Assembly (NCBI GenBank): GCA_046347945.1
Contig: JAXMFB010000005.1
Location: forward strand, 62,001-126,000
Origin: Zeimonas sp046347945
Lineage (GTDB): Bacteria > Pseudomonadota > Gammaproteobacteria > Burkholderiales > Burkholderiaceae_E
Direction: 5' to 3'
DNA: 64,000 nucleotides
Part shown: positions 1 to 8,981 of the stretch, piece by piece
Layout: each line of letters starts with the position of its first letter
Numbering within the stretch: position 1 is the stretch's first letter
Made by a program: the position numbers and the translations under genes
The notes under the pieces: model-generated
Databases searched by the model: none
Told to the model about the DNA's origin: nothing
The model's input: the letters and a program-made list of their open reading frames with translations, nothing else

Positions 1-152
1 GCGTGACGGCGCCCCGGCGCACCGCGGAAGCAACGTCGCGCAACGCCCGAGTCGTCTGGGGCGCCTCGGGCGCAGTGGTGCTGGCCGGCGCCGGACTCGT
101 CGCTGCCCGCCGAAGAAGCCGACGACTCCGACAGGGGGGTGAATCGAGATGA
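1..152 (+). CDS. C-terminal end of an unidentified membrane-anchored protein (partial)
   Basis: An open frame enters from the left edge and stops at TGA 150-152, overlapping the ATG of the next gene by four bases (ATGA). Such an overlap is typical of translationally coupled genes and is the main support for this being real. The visible 49 residues contain one likely transmembrane helix (VVWGASGAVVLAGAGLVAA) followed by an Arg-rich cytoplasmic-type tail. Too little is visible to assign a family. A C-terminally anchored periplasmic protein of the same metal-efflux operon would fit the context, but that is inference. Confidence 0.5.
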   Translation, partial: VTAPRRTAEATSRNARVVWGASGAVVLAGAGLVAARRRSRRLRQGGESR

Positions 153-1300
153 ATGCGTCATTCCTGCCCCTGCTGCTGGCGGCGGCGCTGTCGTTGCCGA
201 GCGCGCCCGCGACGGCCCACGAGGGCGAGGCGCACGGCACGCCGTCCGACGTACGCGCAGCCCCCGCCGAAGGCACGGCAGCATCCGCGCCGGGACCCGA
301 CGAAGGCGCCGCCGCGCAACGGCAGGCCGACGGCAGCGTGTTCGTGCCCAAGCTGGTGCAGTACCGGATCGGCGTGCGAACGCAGCGGGCCAGGCTCGAG
401 CCCCTGTCGGCACCGCTGCAGCTCGCCGGCGTCGTCGTCGCCGATCCGAACGCCGGCGGCCGCGTGCAGGCGAGCCAGGCCGGCCGCGTCGAACCGGGGC
501 CGTCCGGCTTGCCGGTGCTCGGCCAGCGCGTCGCGAAAGGGCAGGTGATCGCCTGGCTGCAGCCGACGATCGGCAACGTCGAGCGCGGCAACCAGCAGGC
601 TGAACTGGCGGCGATCGACGCCCAGCTCGAGATCGCGAAGGGCCGGGTGGCGCGCTACGAGCAACTCGACGGTGCCGTCCCGCGCAAGGATATCGAGGCG
701 GCACGCGTGGAGGCGCGAGCGCTGCAGCGGCGCCGCGCCGCGCTGAGCGCCGGGCTCGGTGCGCGCGAAGCGCTGCGTGCGCCGGTGTCCGGCGTGGTGA
801 GCGTGGCCGCCGCGGTCGCGGGGCAGGTCGTGGAACCCCGCGACATCCTGTTCGAAATCGTCGATCCGTCCCGCCTCGCGATCGAGGCGCTCGCCTACGA
901 TCCCGCGCTGGCCGACGGCATCCGGAGCGCCGACGCGGTCACGAGCGGCGGCACGCTGTCGCTGCAATTCGTCGGCGCGGGCCGGCAGCTCCGCGGGCAG
1001 GCGCTGCCCCTGCTCTTTCGGGTGAAGACACCCGGCGTCGCATTGGCGGTCGGCCAACCCGTGCAGGTGATCGCCCGAAGCGCACGCATGCTCCGGGGCG
1101 TGGCCCTGCCGCAGGAGGCGCTCGTTCGCAACCGCGCCGGCGAATGGGTCGCCTGGGTCCACGTCGCGCCCGAGCGCTTCGCGCCGCGTCGCGTCGTCTC
1201 CGAAGCGCTCGACGCGCGGACGGTGGCGGTCGCCTCCGGCATCGCCCCGGGCGACCAGGTCGTCGTCTCGGGCGCCAGCCTGCTGGCGCAGGTGCGCTGA
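149..1300 (+). CDS. RND efflux periplasmic adaptor subunit (CusB/CzcB-like)
   Basis: 383 residues. It is the membrane-fusion protein that links an inner-membrane RND pump to an outer-membrane channel and can hand over metal ions. A signal peptide ends near residue 23 (ATA-HEG), followed by a His/Glu-containing N-terminus. Two lipoyl-type half motifs (ASQAGRVEPG, about residue 110, and RAPVSGVVSVAA, about 210) flank a helical hairpin, the layout of HlyD-family adaptors. The ATG at 149 is preceded by a GGGGGGTGA Shine-Dalgarno and overlaps the upstream stop. The pump gene follows after one base. Family assignment is firm; the metal is inferred as Cu(I)/Ag(I) from the convergent copper operon, but Zn/Co/Cd cannot be excluded. 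Confidence 0.9.
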   Translation: MNASFLPLLLAAALSLPSAPATAHEGEAHGTPSDVRAAPAEGTAASAPGPDEGAAAQRQADGSVFVPKLVQYRIGVRTQRARLEPLSAPLQLAGVVVADPNAGGRVQASQAGRVEPGPSGLPVLGQRVAKGQVIAWLQPTIGNVERGNQQAELAAIDAQLEIAKGRVARYEQLDGAVPRKDIEAARVEARALQRRRAALSAGLGAREALRAPVSGVVSVAAAVAGQVVEPRDILFEIVDPSRLAIEALAYDPALADGIRSADAVTSGGTLSLQFVGAGRQLRGQALPLLFRVKTPGVALAVGQPVQVIARSARMLRGVALPQEALVRNRAGEWVAWVHVAPERFAPRRVVSEALDARTVAVASGIAPGDQVVVSGASLLAQVR

Positions 1301-1301
1301 A

Positions 1302-4300
1302 GTGTTCGAGTTCCTCGTCCGCACGAGTCTGCGTCAGCGGCTGATCGTCCTGGCCGCGTCGCTGCTGCTCGTCGCCTACGGCGTGCTGACGTTGCGCGCG
1401 ATGCCCGTCGACGTGTTCCCCGACCTGAACAAGCCGACCGTCACGCTGATGACCGAAGCCGGCGGCATGGCACCCGAGGAAGTCGAGCAGCTCGTCACCT
1501 TCCCGATCGAGTCGACCATGAACGGCATGCCCGGGGTCACGCGGGTGCGCTCGGTCTCCGGCGTCGGCCTGTCGATCGTCTACGTCGAGTTCGAATGGGG
1601 ATCGGACATCTACCGCAACCGGCAGCAGATCTCCGAGCGCCTGAACCTGGTTCGCGGGCAGCTGCCGCCCGACGTGCTCCCGCAACTCGGCCCGATCTCG
1701 TCGATCATGGGCGAGATCCTGCTGATCGCCCTGCCGGCCGACCCCGCCAGGGCGAGCCCGATGCAGGTCCGCGAGTACGCCGACTGGGTCGTCCGGCCGC
1801 GCCTGCTGACGATTCCGGGCATCGCGCAGGTCATCGCCATCGGCGGCGAGGTGCGCCAGTACCGGGTCGAGTTGCGACCCGACCAGCTCCGGGCACTCGG
1901 CGTGCCGCGGGAACGCGTCGACGCGGCGCTGAAGGACTTCGGCGCCAACACCAGCGGCGGATTCCTCGAGGCGCGCGGGCGCGAGTACCTGGTGCGCCAG
2001 ATCGGACGCACCACGCGGATCGAGGATCTTCGCAATCTGGTCGTCTCGGTGAACGACGGCCAGCGGGTGTTGCTAGGCCAGGTCGCGAACGTCGGCGTCG
2101 TGCCGGCGATCAAGCGCGGTGACGCCGGGTACGACGGCAAGCCGGCCGTGATCCTTTCGGTGCAGAAGCAGCCGGGCGCCGACAGCGTGACGCTGACGCG
2201 CGAAGTCGAGAAGGCGATCGCCGACCTGTCGAAGTCCCGCCCGGCCGGGGTCGAGGCGCCGCAGTTCCTGTTCCGGCAGGCGGACTTCATCGAGCGCTCG
2301 GTGGGCAACGTGGGGGAAGCCTTGCGCGACGGCGCGATCCTCGTCGCGGTCGTGCTGTTCCTGTTCCTGCTCAACGTCCGCACGACGCTGATCTCGCTCA
2401 CCGCGATTCCCGTGTCGCTGCTGGCCAGCGCGCTGGTGTTCCGCTACTTCGGACTGTCCATCAACACGATGACGCTCGGCGGCCTGGCGATCGCCATCGG
2501 CGAGCTGGTCGACGATGCAGTCGTCGGCGTGGAGAACGTCCTGCGCCGGCTCAAGCTCGAGCGCGCGTCGGCCCATCCGCGGCCGGTCGCCGAAGTGATC
2601 GCGACGGCGACGCTCGAGGTGCGCTCGGCCATCGTCTATGCGACGGTCATCATCGTGCTCGTCTTCGTGCCGCTGTTCGTGCTTCCCGGCATCGAGGGGC
2701 GGCTGTTCACGCCGCTCGGCGTGGCCTACATCGTGTCGATCCTCGCCAGCATGGTGGTCTCGGTGACGCTCACCCCGGTGCTGGCGTACTACCTGCTGCC
2801 CGGCATGAGGCTGCTCGGGCACGGCGACAGCCCGTTGGTGTCGTGGCTGAAGCGCCAGGACGCACGGCTGCTCGACTGGTCGTTCGATCGCAGCCGGGGT
2901 CTGCTCGTCGTCGCGGCGGCCGCGGTGCTGGTCGCCGGCGCGTCCCTCGCGTTCTTCCCGCGGTCGTTCCTTCCGCCCTTCAACGAAGGCACGCTGACGG
3001 TGAGCCTGCTGCTCGCGCCGGGCACGTCGCTGCAGGAGTCGAACCGGATCGGCGCGCTGGCCGAGCGGCTCGTCATGAAGGTGCCCGAGGTCACGCAGGT
3101 CGGCCGGCGCACCGGGCGCGCGGAACTCGACGAGCACGCCGAGGGCGTGCACTCCACCGAAATGGACGTGGACCTCGCGCCGTCGGAAAGGCCCCGCGAT
3201 GCGGTCATCGGCGAGATCCGTGCCCGGCTGGCCGGGCTGCCCGCCGTCGCCAACGTGGGCCAGCCGATCTCGCACCGGCTCGACCACCTGCTCTCCGGCG
3301 TTCGTGCGCAGATTGCCCTGAAGGTGTACGGCGACGACCTCGACACGCTGCGCGCACTGGCCGAAGACCTGCGCGCGAGGATGGCCCGGATTGCCGGCGT
3401 CACCGACCTCCAGATCGAGAAGCAGGTGCTGATTCCGCAGACCAAGATCCGCGTCGACTACGCCGAGGCCGCACGCCACGGCGTGGCGCCCGGCGCGTTG
3501 CTGCGCGGCCTGGAGCAGATGATCGCCGGCGAACGCGTCACGCAGCTCGTCGAGGGGAACCGACGCTTCGACCTGGTGACCCGCTTGCCCGAGGACGGCC
3601 GCGACATGCACGCACTGTCCCGCCTGCCGATCGAGACGCCGCTCGGATACGTTCCGCTGTCCAGGCTGGCCGACATCGAGGACGGCGACGGGCCGAACCA
3701 GATCGTCCGCGAGAACGCGCGCCGACGGATCGTCGTATCCGCCAACACCGACGGCAGCGACATGGCCGGGGTGATCCGCGCGATACGCGCGGAGCTGGCC
3801 GCCAGGCCGATGCCCGATGGCTACTTCACCTCGCTCGAGGGGCAGTTCCAGGCCCAGGAGCAGGCGACGCGACTGATCGGAGCGCTGGCGCTGGTGTCGC
3901 TGTCGATGATCTTCCTGGTGCTGTACGGCCGCTACCGGTCGACCACGCTCGCGCTGATCATCATGGGCAACATCCCGCTGGCGCTGGTGGGCAGCGTGAT
4001 CGCGCTATGGGTGTCGGGACAGCCGCTGTCCGTGGCCGCGCTGGTGGGCTTCGTCACGCTGGCCGGCATCGCGACGCGCAACGGCATCCTGAAGGTCTCG
4101 CACTACGTGAACCTCTGCGCATTCGAGGGCGAGCGATTCGGCAGGTCGATGATCGTTCGCGGCTCGCTCGAACGCCTGACGCCGGTCCTGATGACCGCGC
4201 TGGTGGCGGCGTTCGCGCTGGTGCCGCTGCTGGCGTCGGCCGACGCTCCGGGCAAGGAGGTGCTGCACCCGGTCGCGGTGGTCATCTTCGGCGGACTGAT

Positions 4301-4406
4301 CAGCTCGACGGTGCTCGACACCGTGCTCACGCCGATGATGTTCTGGAGATGGGGCGAGAAACCGTTGCAGCGGCTTCTCGATGCACGAAGTTCCGAAAGC
4401 TACTGA
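1302..4406 (+). CDS. Heavy-metal efflux RND pump, CusA/CzcA family
   Basis: 1034 residues, full length for the HME-RND family. It is a proton-driven inner-membrane pump moving metal ions through the adaptor and an outer-membrane channel. The N-terminus after TM1 carries the family motif VDVFPDLNKPTVTLMTEA, and TM4 has the charged proton-relay stretch GELVDDAVVGVEN. Two repeats of a periplasmic porter region and six-helix bundle are visible (LISLTAIPVSLLASALVF and its C-terminal counterpart near LIIMGNIPLALVGSVIAL). The GTG at 1302 lies one base after the adaptor stop, so coupling is likely. The outer-membrane partner is probably the TolC-type lipoprotein encoded on the opposite strand at 11.4-12.8 kb. 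Confidence 0.93.
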   Translation: MFEFLVRTSLRQRLIVLAASLLLVAYGVLTLRAMPVDVFPDLNKPTVTLMTEAGGMAPEEVEQLVTFPIESTMNGMPGVTRVRSVSGVGLSIVYVEFEWGSDIYRNRQQISERLNLVRGQLPPDVLPQLGPISSIMGEILLIALPADPARASPMQVREYADWVVRPRLLTIPGIAQVIAIGGEVRQYRVELRPDQLRALGVPRERVDAALKDFGANTSGGFLEARGREYLVRQIGRTTRIEDLRNLVVSVNDGQRVLLGQVANVGVVPAIKRGDAGYDGKPAVILSVQKQPGADSVTLTREVEKAIADLSKSRPAGVEAPQFLFRQADFIERSVGNVGEALRDGAILVAVVLFLFLLNVRTTLISLTAIPVSLLASALVFRYFGLSINTMTLGGLAIAIGELVDDAVVGVENVLRRLKLERASAHPRPVAEVIATATLEVRSAIVYATVIIVLVFVPLFVLPGIEGRLFTPLGVAYIVSILASMVVSVTLTPVLAYYLLPGMRLLGHGDSPLVSWLKRQDARLLDWSFDRSRGLLVVAAAAVLVAGASLAFFPRSFLPPFNEGTLTVSLLLAPGTSLQESNRIGALAERLVMKVPEVTQVGRRTGRAELDEHAEGVHSTEMDVDLAPSERPRDAVIGEIRARLAGLPAVANVGQPISHRLDHLLSGVRAQIALKVYGDDLDTLRALAEDLRARMARIAGVTDLQIEKQVLIPQTKIRVDYAEAARHGVAPGALLRGLEQMIAGERVTQLVEGNRRFDLVTRLPEDGRDMHALSRLPIETPLGYVPLSRLADIEDGDGPNQIVRENARRRIVVSANTDGSDMAGVIRAIRAELAARPMPDGYFTSLEGQFQAQEQATRLIGALALVSLSMIFLVLYGRYRSTTLALIIMGNIPLALVGSVIALWVSGQPLSVAALVGFVTLAGIATRNGILKVSHYVNLCAFEGERFGRSMIVRGSLERLTPVLMTALVAAFALVPLLASADAPGKEVLHPVAVVIFGGLISSTVLDTVLTPMMFWRWGEKPLQRLLDARSSESY

Positions 4407-4428
4407 CGTTCGAACGAAGGAAACCGAC

Positions 4429-4890
4429 ATGAAACGCTCACTGACCGGCTCGGCGATCGCGGTCGCGCTCGCCCTCGCAGCCTCGCCCGCGTTCGCCCAC
4501 GACGACGCGTACCTGGACACGCTGGAGGCGCCGCATGGCGGCCAGTTGCGCATGGCCGGGCCCTGGCACTACGAACTCGTGACGGCAAGCGACGCCGAGG
4601 CCTCGGGCGACAGTCCGCTCGTCGTCTACGTCACCGATCACGCCGGCGCGCCGGTCTCGACGGCGGGCGCGACCGGAACGGCCACGATCCTGTCGGGCAA
4701 GGTGCCGTCGACCGCCGCGCTGACCCCCGACGGCGGGAACCGGATGAAAGGCGTGTCGCGCCACGCGCGCACGCCCGGCGCGAAGATCGTGGTGTCGATC
4801 ACGCTGCCGGGCAAGGCGCCCGGGCAGGCGCGATTCACGCCGGGCTCGGCCGCCCATCCGATGCCGATGCAGACCGGCCGCGCGCAATGA
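4429..4890 (+). CDS. Small secreted protein of the RND efflux operon, unknown function
   Basis: 153 residues. The start ATG at 4429 is chosen over an upstream in-frame ATG (4381) because it follows a GAAGGA ribosome site and begins a clean signal peptide (MKRSLTGSAIAVALALAASP, cleavage near AFA-HDD). The mature part starts with a His/Asp-rich segment (HDDAYLDTLEAPHGGQL) that could bind metal, then a beta-rich domain. It starts 22 bases after the pump gene, so it is the third gene of this operon. I do not recognise a named domain with certainty. A periplasmic metal-binding accessory protein is a reasonable inference. Confidence 0.75.
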   Translation: MKRSLTGSAIAVALALAASPAFAHDDAYLDTLEAPHGGQLRMAGPWHYELVTASDAEASGDSPLVVYVTDHAGAPVSTAGATGTATILSGKVPSTAALTPDGGNRMKGVSRHARTPGAKIVVSITLPGKAPGQARFTPGSAAHPMPMQTGRAQ

Positions 4891-4939
4891 AGCGAGCGGG
4901 CTCATTCGACGGCGGCCAGCCAGGTACCGATCGCGCGCT

Positions 4940-5446
4940 TCAGCGGTTCCCGGCCAGCCGTTCGAGTTCGTCGTGCCGGCGCCGGACGTCAGCGGGCCAG
5001 GTCGACTTGACGTACGAGAGCACCGCGACGATCTGCTCGTCGCTCAACACGCCGGCATAGGCCGGCATGTCGCTCTGGTAGCCCGGCGGCGCGTACTTCT
5101 GCACGCCTTCCTTGACGATCCCGAACAGCACGTCGCCGGGGTGATGCCAGGTGTGGCCGCCGGCGTCGTGCGGCGGTGCCGGCATGCGCCCGTTCGGCCC
5201 GCGCGAGCGCCAGTCGGGCTGCCCCTCGAGATTCGCGCCGTGGCAGCTCGCACAGTGCGTCGCGTAGACCTCGCGGCCGAGCGCGACCAGGCGCGCGTCG
5301 TCCGGATCGATGCGGCCGGGTTTCGCGTCGCCGAACTGCCACCATGCCAGCGCAAGGATCACCGCCGCCGCCCCTGCCGCGATCAGCCAGCGCGTGATCG
5401 ACCCCTTCCCGGCCTTCGTATCGGCGAGCTTCATGCGCAGGGTCAT
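4940..5446 (-). CDS. Membrane-anchored monohaem cytochrome c
   Basis: 168 residues. One N-terminal transmembrane helix (about residues 19-37, WLIAAGAAAVILALAWW) anchors a periplasmic class I cytochrome c domain with haem site CASCH and a likely axial methionine near MPAYAG. The ATG at 5444-5446 overlaps the stop of the P-type ATPase gene (ATGA), so it is the last gene of the copper operon. An alternative start at the fifth codon is possible. Small c-type cytochromes at the end of copper-oxidase operons may take electrons from Cu(I) oxidation; that role is inferred. Confidence 0.88.
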   Translation of the reverse strand: MTLRMKLADTKAGKGSITRWLIAAGAAAVILALAWWQFGDAKPGRIDPDDARLVALGREVYATHCASCHGANLEGQPDWRSRGPNGRMPAPPHDAGGHTWHHPGDVLFGIVKEGVQKYAPPGYQSDMPAYAGVLSDEQIVAVLSYVKSTWPADVRRRHDELERLAGNR

Positions 5447-7701
5447 GCCGCCTCCGGCGATCGCTCGCGCCGCAGTCGCAGCGCGTTGGACACCACCGAC
5501 ACCGAGCTCAGGCTCATCGCCAGCGCAGCGATCATCGGCGACAGCAGCAGGCCGAATGCCGGGTACAGCACGCCCGCGGCCACGGGCACGCCGAGGGCGT
5601 TGTAGACCAGCGCGAAGCCGAGGTTCTGCCGCATGTTCTGCACCGTCTGTCCGGAGATGATCCGCGCGCGCGCGATCGCGCGCAGGTCGCCCTTGACCAG
5701 CGTGACGTGGCCCGCGTTCATCGCCACGTCGGTACCCGTGCCCATCGCGATGCCGATGTCCGCCTGCGCGAGCGCCGGCGCATCGTTGATCCCGTCGCCG
5801 GCCATCGCGACCTTGCGGCCGCTGGCCTGCAATCGCTGCACGATCGCGACCTTGTCGGCGGGCTTGACCTCGCCGATCACCTCGTCGATGCCGAGCTTCG
5901 CGGCGACCGCGCGCGCGGTCGTCCAGCCGTCGCCGGTGGCCATGACGATGTGCATCCCTTCTTCACGCAGGCGGCCGATCGCCTCCGGCGTGCTCGCCTT
6001 GATCGGATCGGACACCGCGAGCAGGCCGGCCAGCCGCCCGTCGACCGCAAGGTGCATGACGCTGGCGCCCTGCCCGCGCAGTGCCTCGGCCCGCTCCGAC
6101 AGCGCCTGCCAGTCGACGCGCTCGGCCTCCATCAGCGCGGTGTTTCCCAAGGCGAGTCGGTGGCCGCCTACGACGCCGCGCACGCCGATTCCGCTGGCCG
6201 ACTCGAAGGACTCGGCCGCGTCGAGCGGCAGGCCGCGCCGCCGCGCCTCGGCGACGATCGCCTGCGCCAACGGGTGCTCGGAGCCCTGGTCGAGGCGCGC
6301 CGCGAGCGAGAGGACCTCGTCCTCGGCGAATGCGGCAGCCGGCACGACGCTGTCGAACGCCGGCTTGCCCTCGGTCAGCGTGCCCGTCTTGTCGACGACC
6401 AGCGTGTCGATCCGCCGGAAGGCCTCGATCGCGGCGGCGTCGCGAAACAGGATGCCGTGCGTGGCCGCCTTGCCGGTCGACACCATGATCGACATCGGCG
6501 TCGCCAGCCCCAGCGCGCACGGGCACGCGATGATCAGCACGGCCAGCGCATTGATCGTCGCGAAGACCCAGCTCGGCTGCGGCCCGAACAGGCCCCAGGC
6601 CACGAAGGTCGCGACCGCGACCCCGATCACCGCGAGCACGAACCAGCCGGCCACCCGGTCGGCCATGCGCTGCATCGGCGCGCGCGAGCGCTGCGCCAGC
6701 GCGACCATGTTCACGATCTGCGCCAGCATCGTCTCCGAGCCGACCCGCTCGGCGCGCATCACCAGCGCGCCGCTGGTGTTCAGCGTCGCACCGATCAGCC
6801 GGTCGCCGGCGCGCTTGCCGACCGGGATCGGCTCGCCGGTCAGCATCGATTCGTCCACCGGGCTCTCGCCTTCGAGCACGACGCCGTCGACCGGAACCTT
6901 CTCGCCGGGGCGCACGCGCAATCGGTCGCCGACGTGCACGTGCGCGAGCGGCACGTCGCCCTCTGTGCCGTCGTCGTTCAATCGGCGGGCCGTCTTCGGA
7001 GCGAGCCCCAGCAGTGCCTTGATCGCGGCCGACGTCTGGCCGCGCGCCTTCAGTTCGAGCATCTGCCCGAGCAGCGTGAGCGAGACGATGACGGCCGCGG
7101 CCTCGAAGTACACCGCCACGCGGCCGTGGACCATGAACGATTCGGGAAACCACCCCGGCGCGACCGTGGCCGCCACGCTGTAGAGGAACGCCGCGCCGAC
7201 GCCCAGGCCGATCAGCGTCCACATGTTCGGGCTGGCGTTGCGGATCGACTGCGCCATCCGCACGAAGAACGGCCACCCGCCCCACAACACGACCGGTGCC
7301 GTCAGCACGAGCTCGACCCACGACTGCGTGCGCGGCGACAGCCAGCCGAGCAGGTGGCCGCCCATCGCGAGCGCGAGCACGACGACCGTCGGCGGCAGCG
7401 TCCACCAGAAGCGTCTCGTGAAGTCGCGCAGTTCGGGGTTCTCGTCGTCGTCGAGGCTGGGCATCAGCGGCTCGAGCGCCATGCCGCAGATCGGGCAGTG
7501 GCCGGGCGCGTTCCGGCGGATCTCGGGGTGCATCGGGCAGGTGTAGATCGTGCCCTGCGGAGCCGCCGAAGCGGGCTCGGTCACCGCCGGCGTCGGCGCG
7601 TGATGCTCGTGATCCCCGTGACGGTCGTGACGGTCGTGATGGGCGTGATCGGCGTGACGGGCGTCGCTCGCCGGCTGCGACTGGTCGCTGCGCGTGTCCA
7701 T
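5443..7701 (-). CDS. copA: Cu(I)-exporting P1B-type ATPase, CopA-like
   Basis: 752 residues. It pumps Cu(I) from the cytoplasm using ATP. In place of the classical ferredoxin-like HMA domain, the N-terminus has a His-rich run (residues 16-35) and a heavy-metal-binding zinc-ribbon-like motif, YTCPMHPEI...CPICGMAL (53-76). The actuator TGE is at 288-290, the intramembrane CPC site at 393-395 and the phosphorylation motif DKTGT at 437-441; HP and GDGINDAP motifs follow. C-terminal helices contain YN and MSLSS residues characteristic of the Cu(I) subgroup. The start at 7701 is preceded by AAGGAG; upstream in-frame codons lack any such site. It is flanked tightly by the DUF2933 and cytochrome genes. 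Confidence 0.95.
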   Translation of the reverse strand: MDTRSDQSQPASDARHADHAHHDRHDRHGDHEHHAPTPAVTEPASAAPQGTIYTCPMHPEIRRNAPGHCPICGMALEPLMPSLDDDENPELRDFTRRFWWTLPPTVVVLALAMGGHLLGWLSPRTQSWVELVLTAPVVLWGGWPFFVRMAQSIRNASPNMWTLIGLGVGAAFLYSVAATVAPGWFPESFMVHGRVAVYFEAAAVIVSLTLLGQMLELKARGQTSAAIKALLGLAPKTARRLNDDGTEGDVPLAHVHVGDRLRVRPGEKVPVDGVVLEGESPVDESMLTGEPIPVGKRAGDRLIGATLNTSGALVMRAERVGSETMLAQIVNMVALAQRSRAPMQRMADRVAGWFVLAVIGVAVATFVAWGLFGPQPSWVFATINALAVLIIACPCALGLATPMSIMVSTGKAATHGILFRDAAAIEAFRRIDTLVVDKTGTLTEGKPAFDSVVPAAAFAEDEVLSLAARLDQGSEHPLAQAIVAEARRRGLPLDAAESFESASGIGVRGVVGGHRLALGNTALMEAERVDWQALSERAEALRGQGASVMHLAVDGRLAGLLAVSDPIKASTPEAIGRLREEGMHIVMATGDGWTTARAVAAKLGIDEVIGEVKPADKVAIVQRLQASGRKVAMAGDGINDAPALAQADIGIAMGTGTDVAMNAGHVTLVKGDLRAIARARIISGQTVQNMRQNLGFALVYNALGVPVAAGVLYPAFGLLLSPMIAALAMSLSSVSVVSNALRLRRERSPEAA

Positions 7702-7709
7702 GATCTCGT

Positions 7710-7958
7710 CTACTCCTTGCGTTCGCGCTCCGATGGGGCGCCGTGCCGTCCGTGGCCGCCGTGTCCGTGAAACAGGTGCATCAGCGGACACGCGAGCAAC
7801 AGAAGGTAGATCCAGAGCCCTGCAAGGTGGGCCCAGTGCTCGCGCACCAGGAAGAAGGCGGCGATCAGCCCGACCATCGCAAGCGCGGTACCCCAAGGCC
7901 GGCGCGGACCGCGCCGGGTGCGCGGCACCGAGACGTCACGGTGTTCGGTCTCGTCCAT
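7710..7958 (-). CDS. DUF2933-type small membrane protein
   Basis: 82 residues. The N-terminus is charged (MDETEHRDVSVPRTRRGPRR), followed by two closely spaced hydrophobic helices (about 28-42 and 50-62) and a His/Gly-rich tail containing CPLMHLFHGHGGHGRHG. This arrangement matches DUF2933 proteins that accompany copper resistance genes; the function of the family is not known. The ATG at 7958 has a GAAGGGG ribosome site nine bases upstream. It ends eight bases before the copA start, so the two are likely co-translated. Confidence 0.85.
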   Translation of the reverse strand: MDETEHRDVSVPRTRRGPRRPWGTALAMVGLIAAFFLVREHWAHLAGLWIYLLLLACPLMHLFHGHGGHGRHGAPSERERKE

Positions 7959-7992
7959 GGATTGCCCCTTCTTTCTCGGTCTGATGATGCCA

Positions 7993-8490
7993 TCACCGCG
8001 CCGCGACGCCCATCTCGCGGACGAAGGCCGCGGCGCGCCGGCCCATGTAAGCGATGCCGAGCGCGTTGGCCAGCAGCCCGACCCAGAACAGCGCAACCTG
8101 ATACTGGGCGACGAACGTCACGAGACCGGCCGCGCCCAGCGCCGGCAGGAGGTTGACGAGGTAGTGCGCGCAGCATGAAACCATCGCGACGCCCGATGTC
8201 GTGCCGCTCGCCGCGACGACCTTGCCCGATCCGTGTGCCGCGTGAACGGCCCGGTGCAGCCACGAGAACAGGCCCACCTGGATACCGAACCCCGTGGCCA
8301 GCGCCACGACATACGGCCAGAACGTCGCGAACTGCTCGAGTGCAAAGGCAGAGCCGGAGACCGCAGTCAACGTCGCGAAATAGATCGCGAGCAGCGCGGC
8401 GGTCCCGAGGGCGCCGAACGCGAACGCGCGAGCCAGGCCCGGGGCACGGGAAGCGCGCGCGCGCCCGGCGGAAGGAGTGTCGATTGCCAT
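7993..8490 (-). CDS. Four-helix membrane protein with a vicinal Cys pair, unknown function
   Basis: 165 residues. Hydropathy by eye suggests four to five helices: AFAFGALGTAALLAIYFATL, FWPYVVALATGFGIQVGLF, the Cys-containing helix near VSCCAHYLVNLLPALGAAG, and FWVGLLANALGIAYM. The adjacent cysteines followed by a histidine inside a membrane segment recall metal-binding sites of MerT-type carriers, but I see no wider similarity. The ATG at 8490 follows a basic leader typical of an inner-membrane protein. It sits between an unknown secreted protein and the DUF2933 gene in the copper operon, so a role in copper handling is inferred. Confidence 0.78.
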   Translation of the reverse strand: MAIDTPSAGRARASRAPGLARAFAFGALGTAALLAIYFATLTAVSGSAFALEQFATFWPYVVALATGFGIQVGLFSWLHRAVHAAHGSGKVVAASGTTSGVAMVSCCAHYLVNLLPALGAAGLVTFVAQYQVALFWVGLLANALGIAYMGRRAAAFVREMGVAAR

Positions 8491-8510
8491 GGGATGCTCC
8501 GATGAGTGGA

Positions 8511-8966
8511 TCAGGATCCTCCGGGTTTCCAGCGCAGGACACGGACGGTCGACTCGCCAGGACGCGACAGACGCAGTTCGAAGCCGCCCGGCACCGGATC
8601 GGGCGCGGGAAAGCTCAGCACGCCCTCGCGGTGGTGGCCGCCGGGGCCGGCGCCGGTCCACGCGGAGGGCTTCATCTGCCGGCCGTCGTCCGTGACGAGC
8701 GCCGCGGTCTGCGTCAGGTCGTCGGCGAGTTCCTGACTGTGCGTGTCGAGGACGACGACGAAATCCCACCTCGTTGCCCCGGGAGCCAGCGGCTTGGGCG
8801 TGACCTTGACGTTAACGCCGCCCTGGCTGCTGGTCTGCGTGGCGCCGCGCGCCTGCGCCTGCGCCGCCGGCGCGGCGGCCAGCGCAGAAAGCGACAGGGT
8901 CAGGACGCACGCGGCCGCGCTGACGCGGCGACGCGCGCACGCGCGTCGATCGATGATGCGTGTCAT
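8511..8966 (-). CDS. Secreted conserved protein of copper operon, unknown function
   Basis: 151 residues. A signal peptide ends near residue 38 (AQA-QAR). The mature region is a compact, probably beta-sandwich domain with the stretch WDFVVVLDTHSQELADDL and a conserved-looking GPGGHHREGVLSF motif; the paired histidines could bind a metal. I do not know a named family. The ATG at 8966 has a GGGAG site upstream and lies 15 bases after the CusF-like gene, consistent with operon membership. Confidence 0.78.
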   Translation of the reverse strand: MTRIIDRRACARRRVSAAACVLTLSLSALAAAPAAQAQARGATQTSSQGGVNVKVTPKPLAPGATRWDFVVVLDTHSQELADDLTQTAALVTDDGRQMKPSAWTGAGPGGHHREGVLSFPAPDPVPGGFELRLSRPGESTVRVLRWKPGGS

Positions 8967-8981
8967 GCTGAGGGCTCCCGT

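Noticed and set aside
5707..7770. 687-codon plus-strand open frame antisense to copA
   Set aside because: Composition is Arg/His/Gln-rich without any motif; a GC-rich shadow frame.
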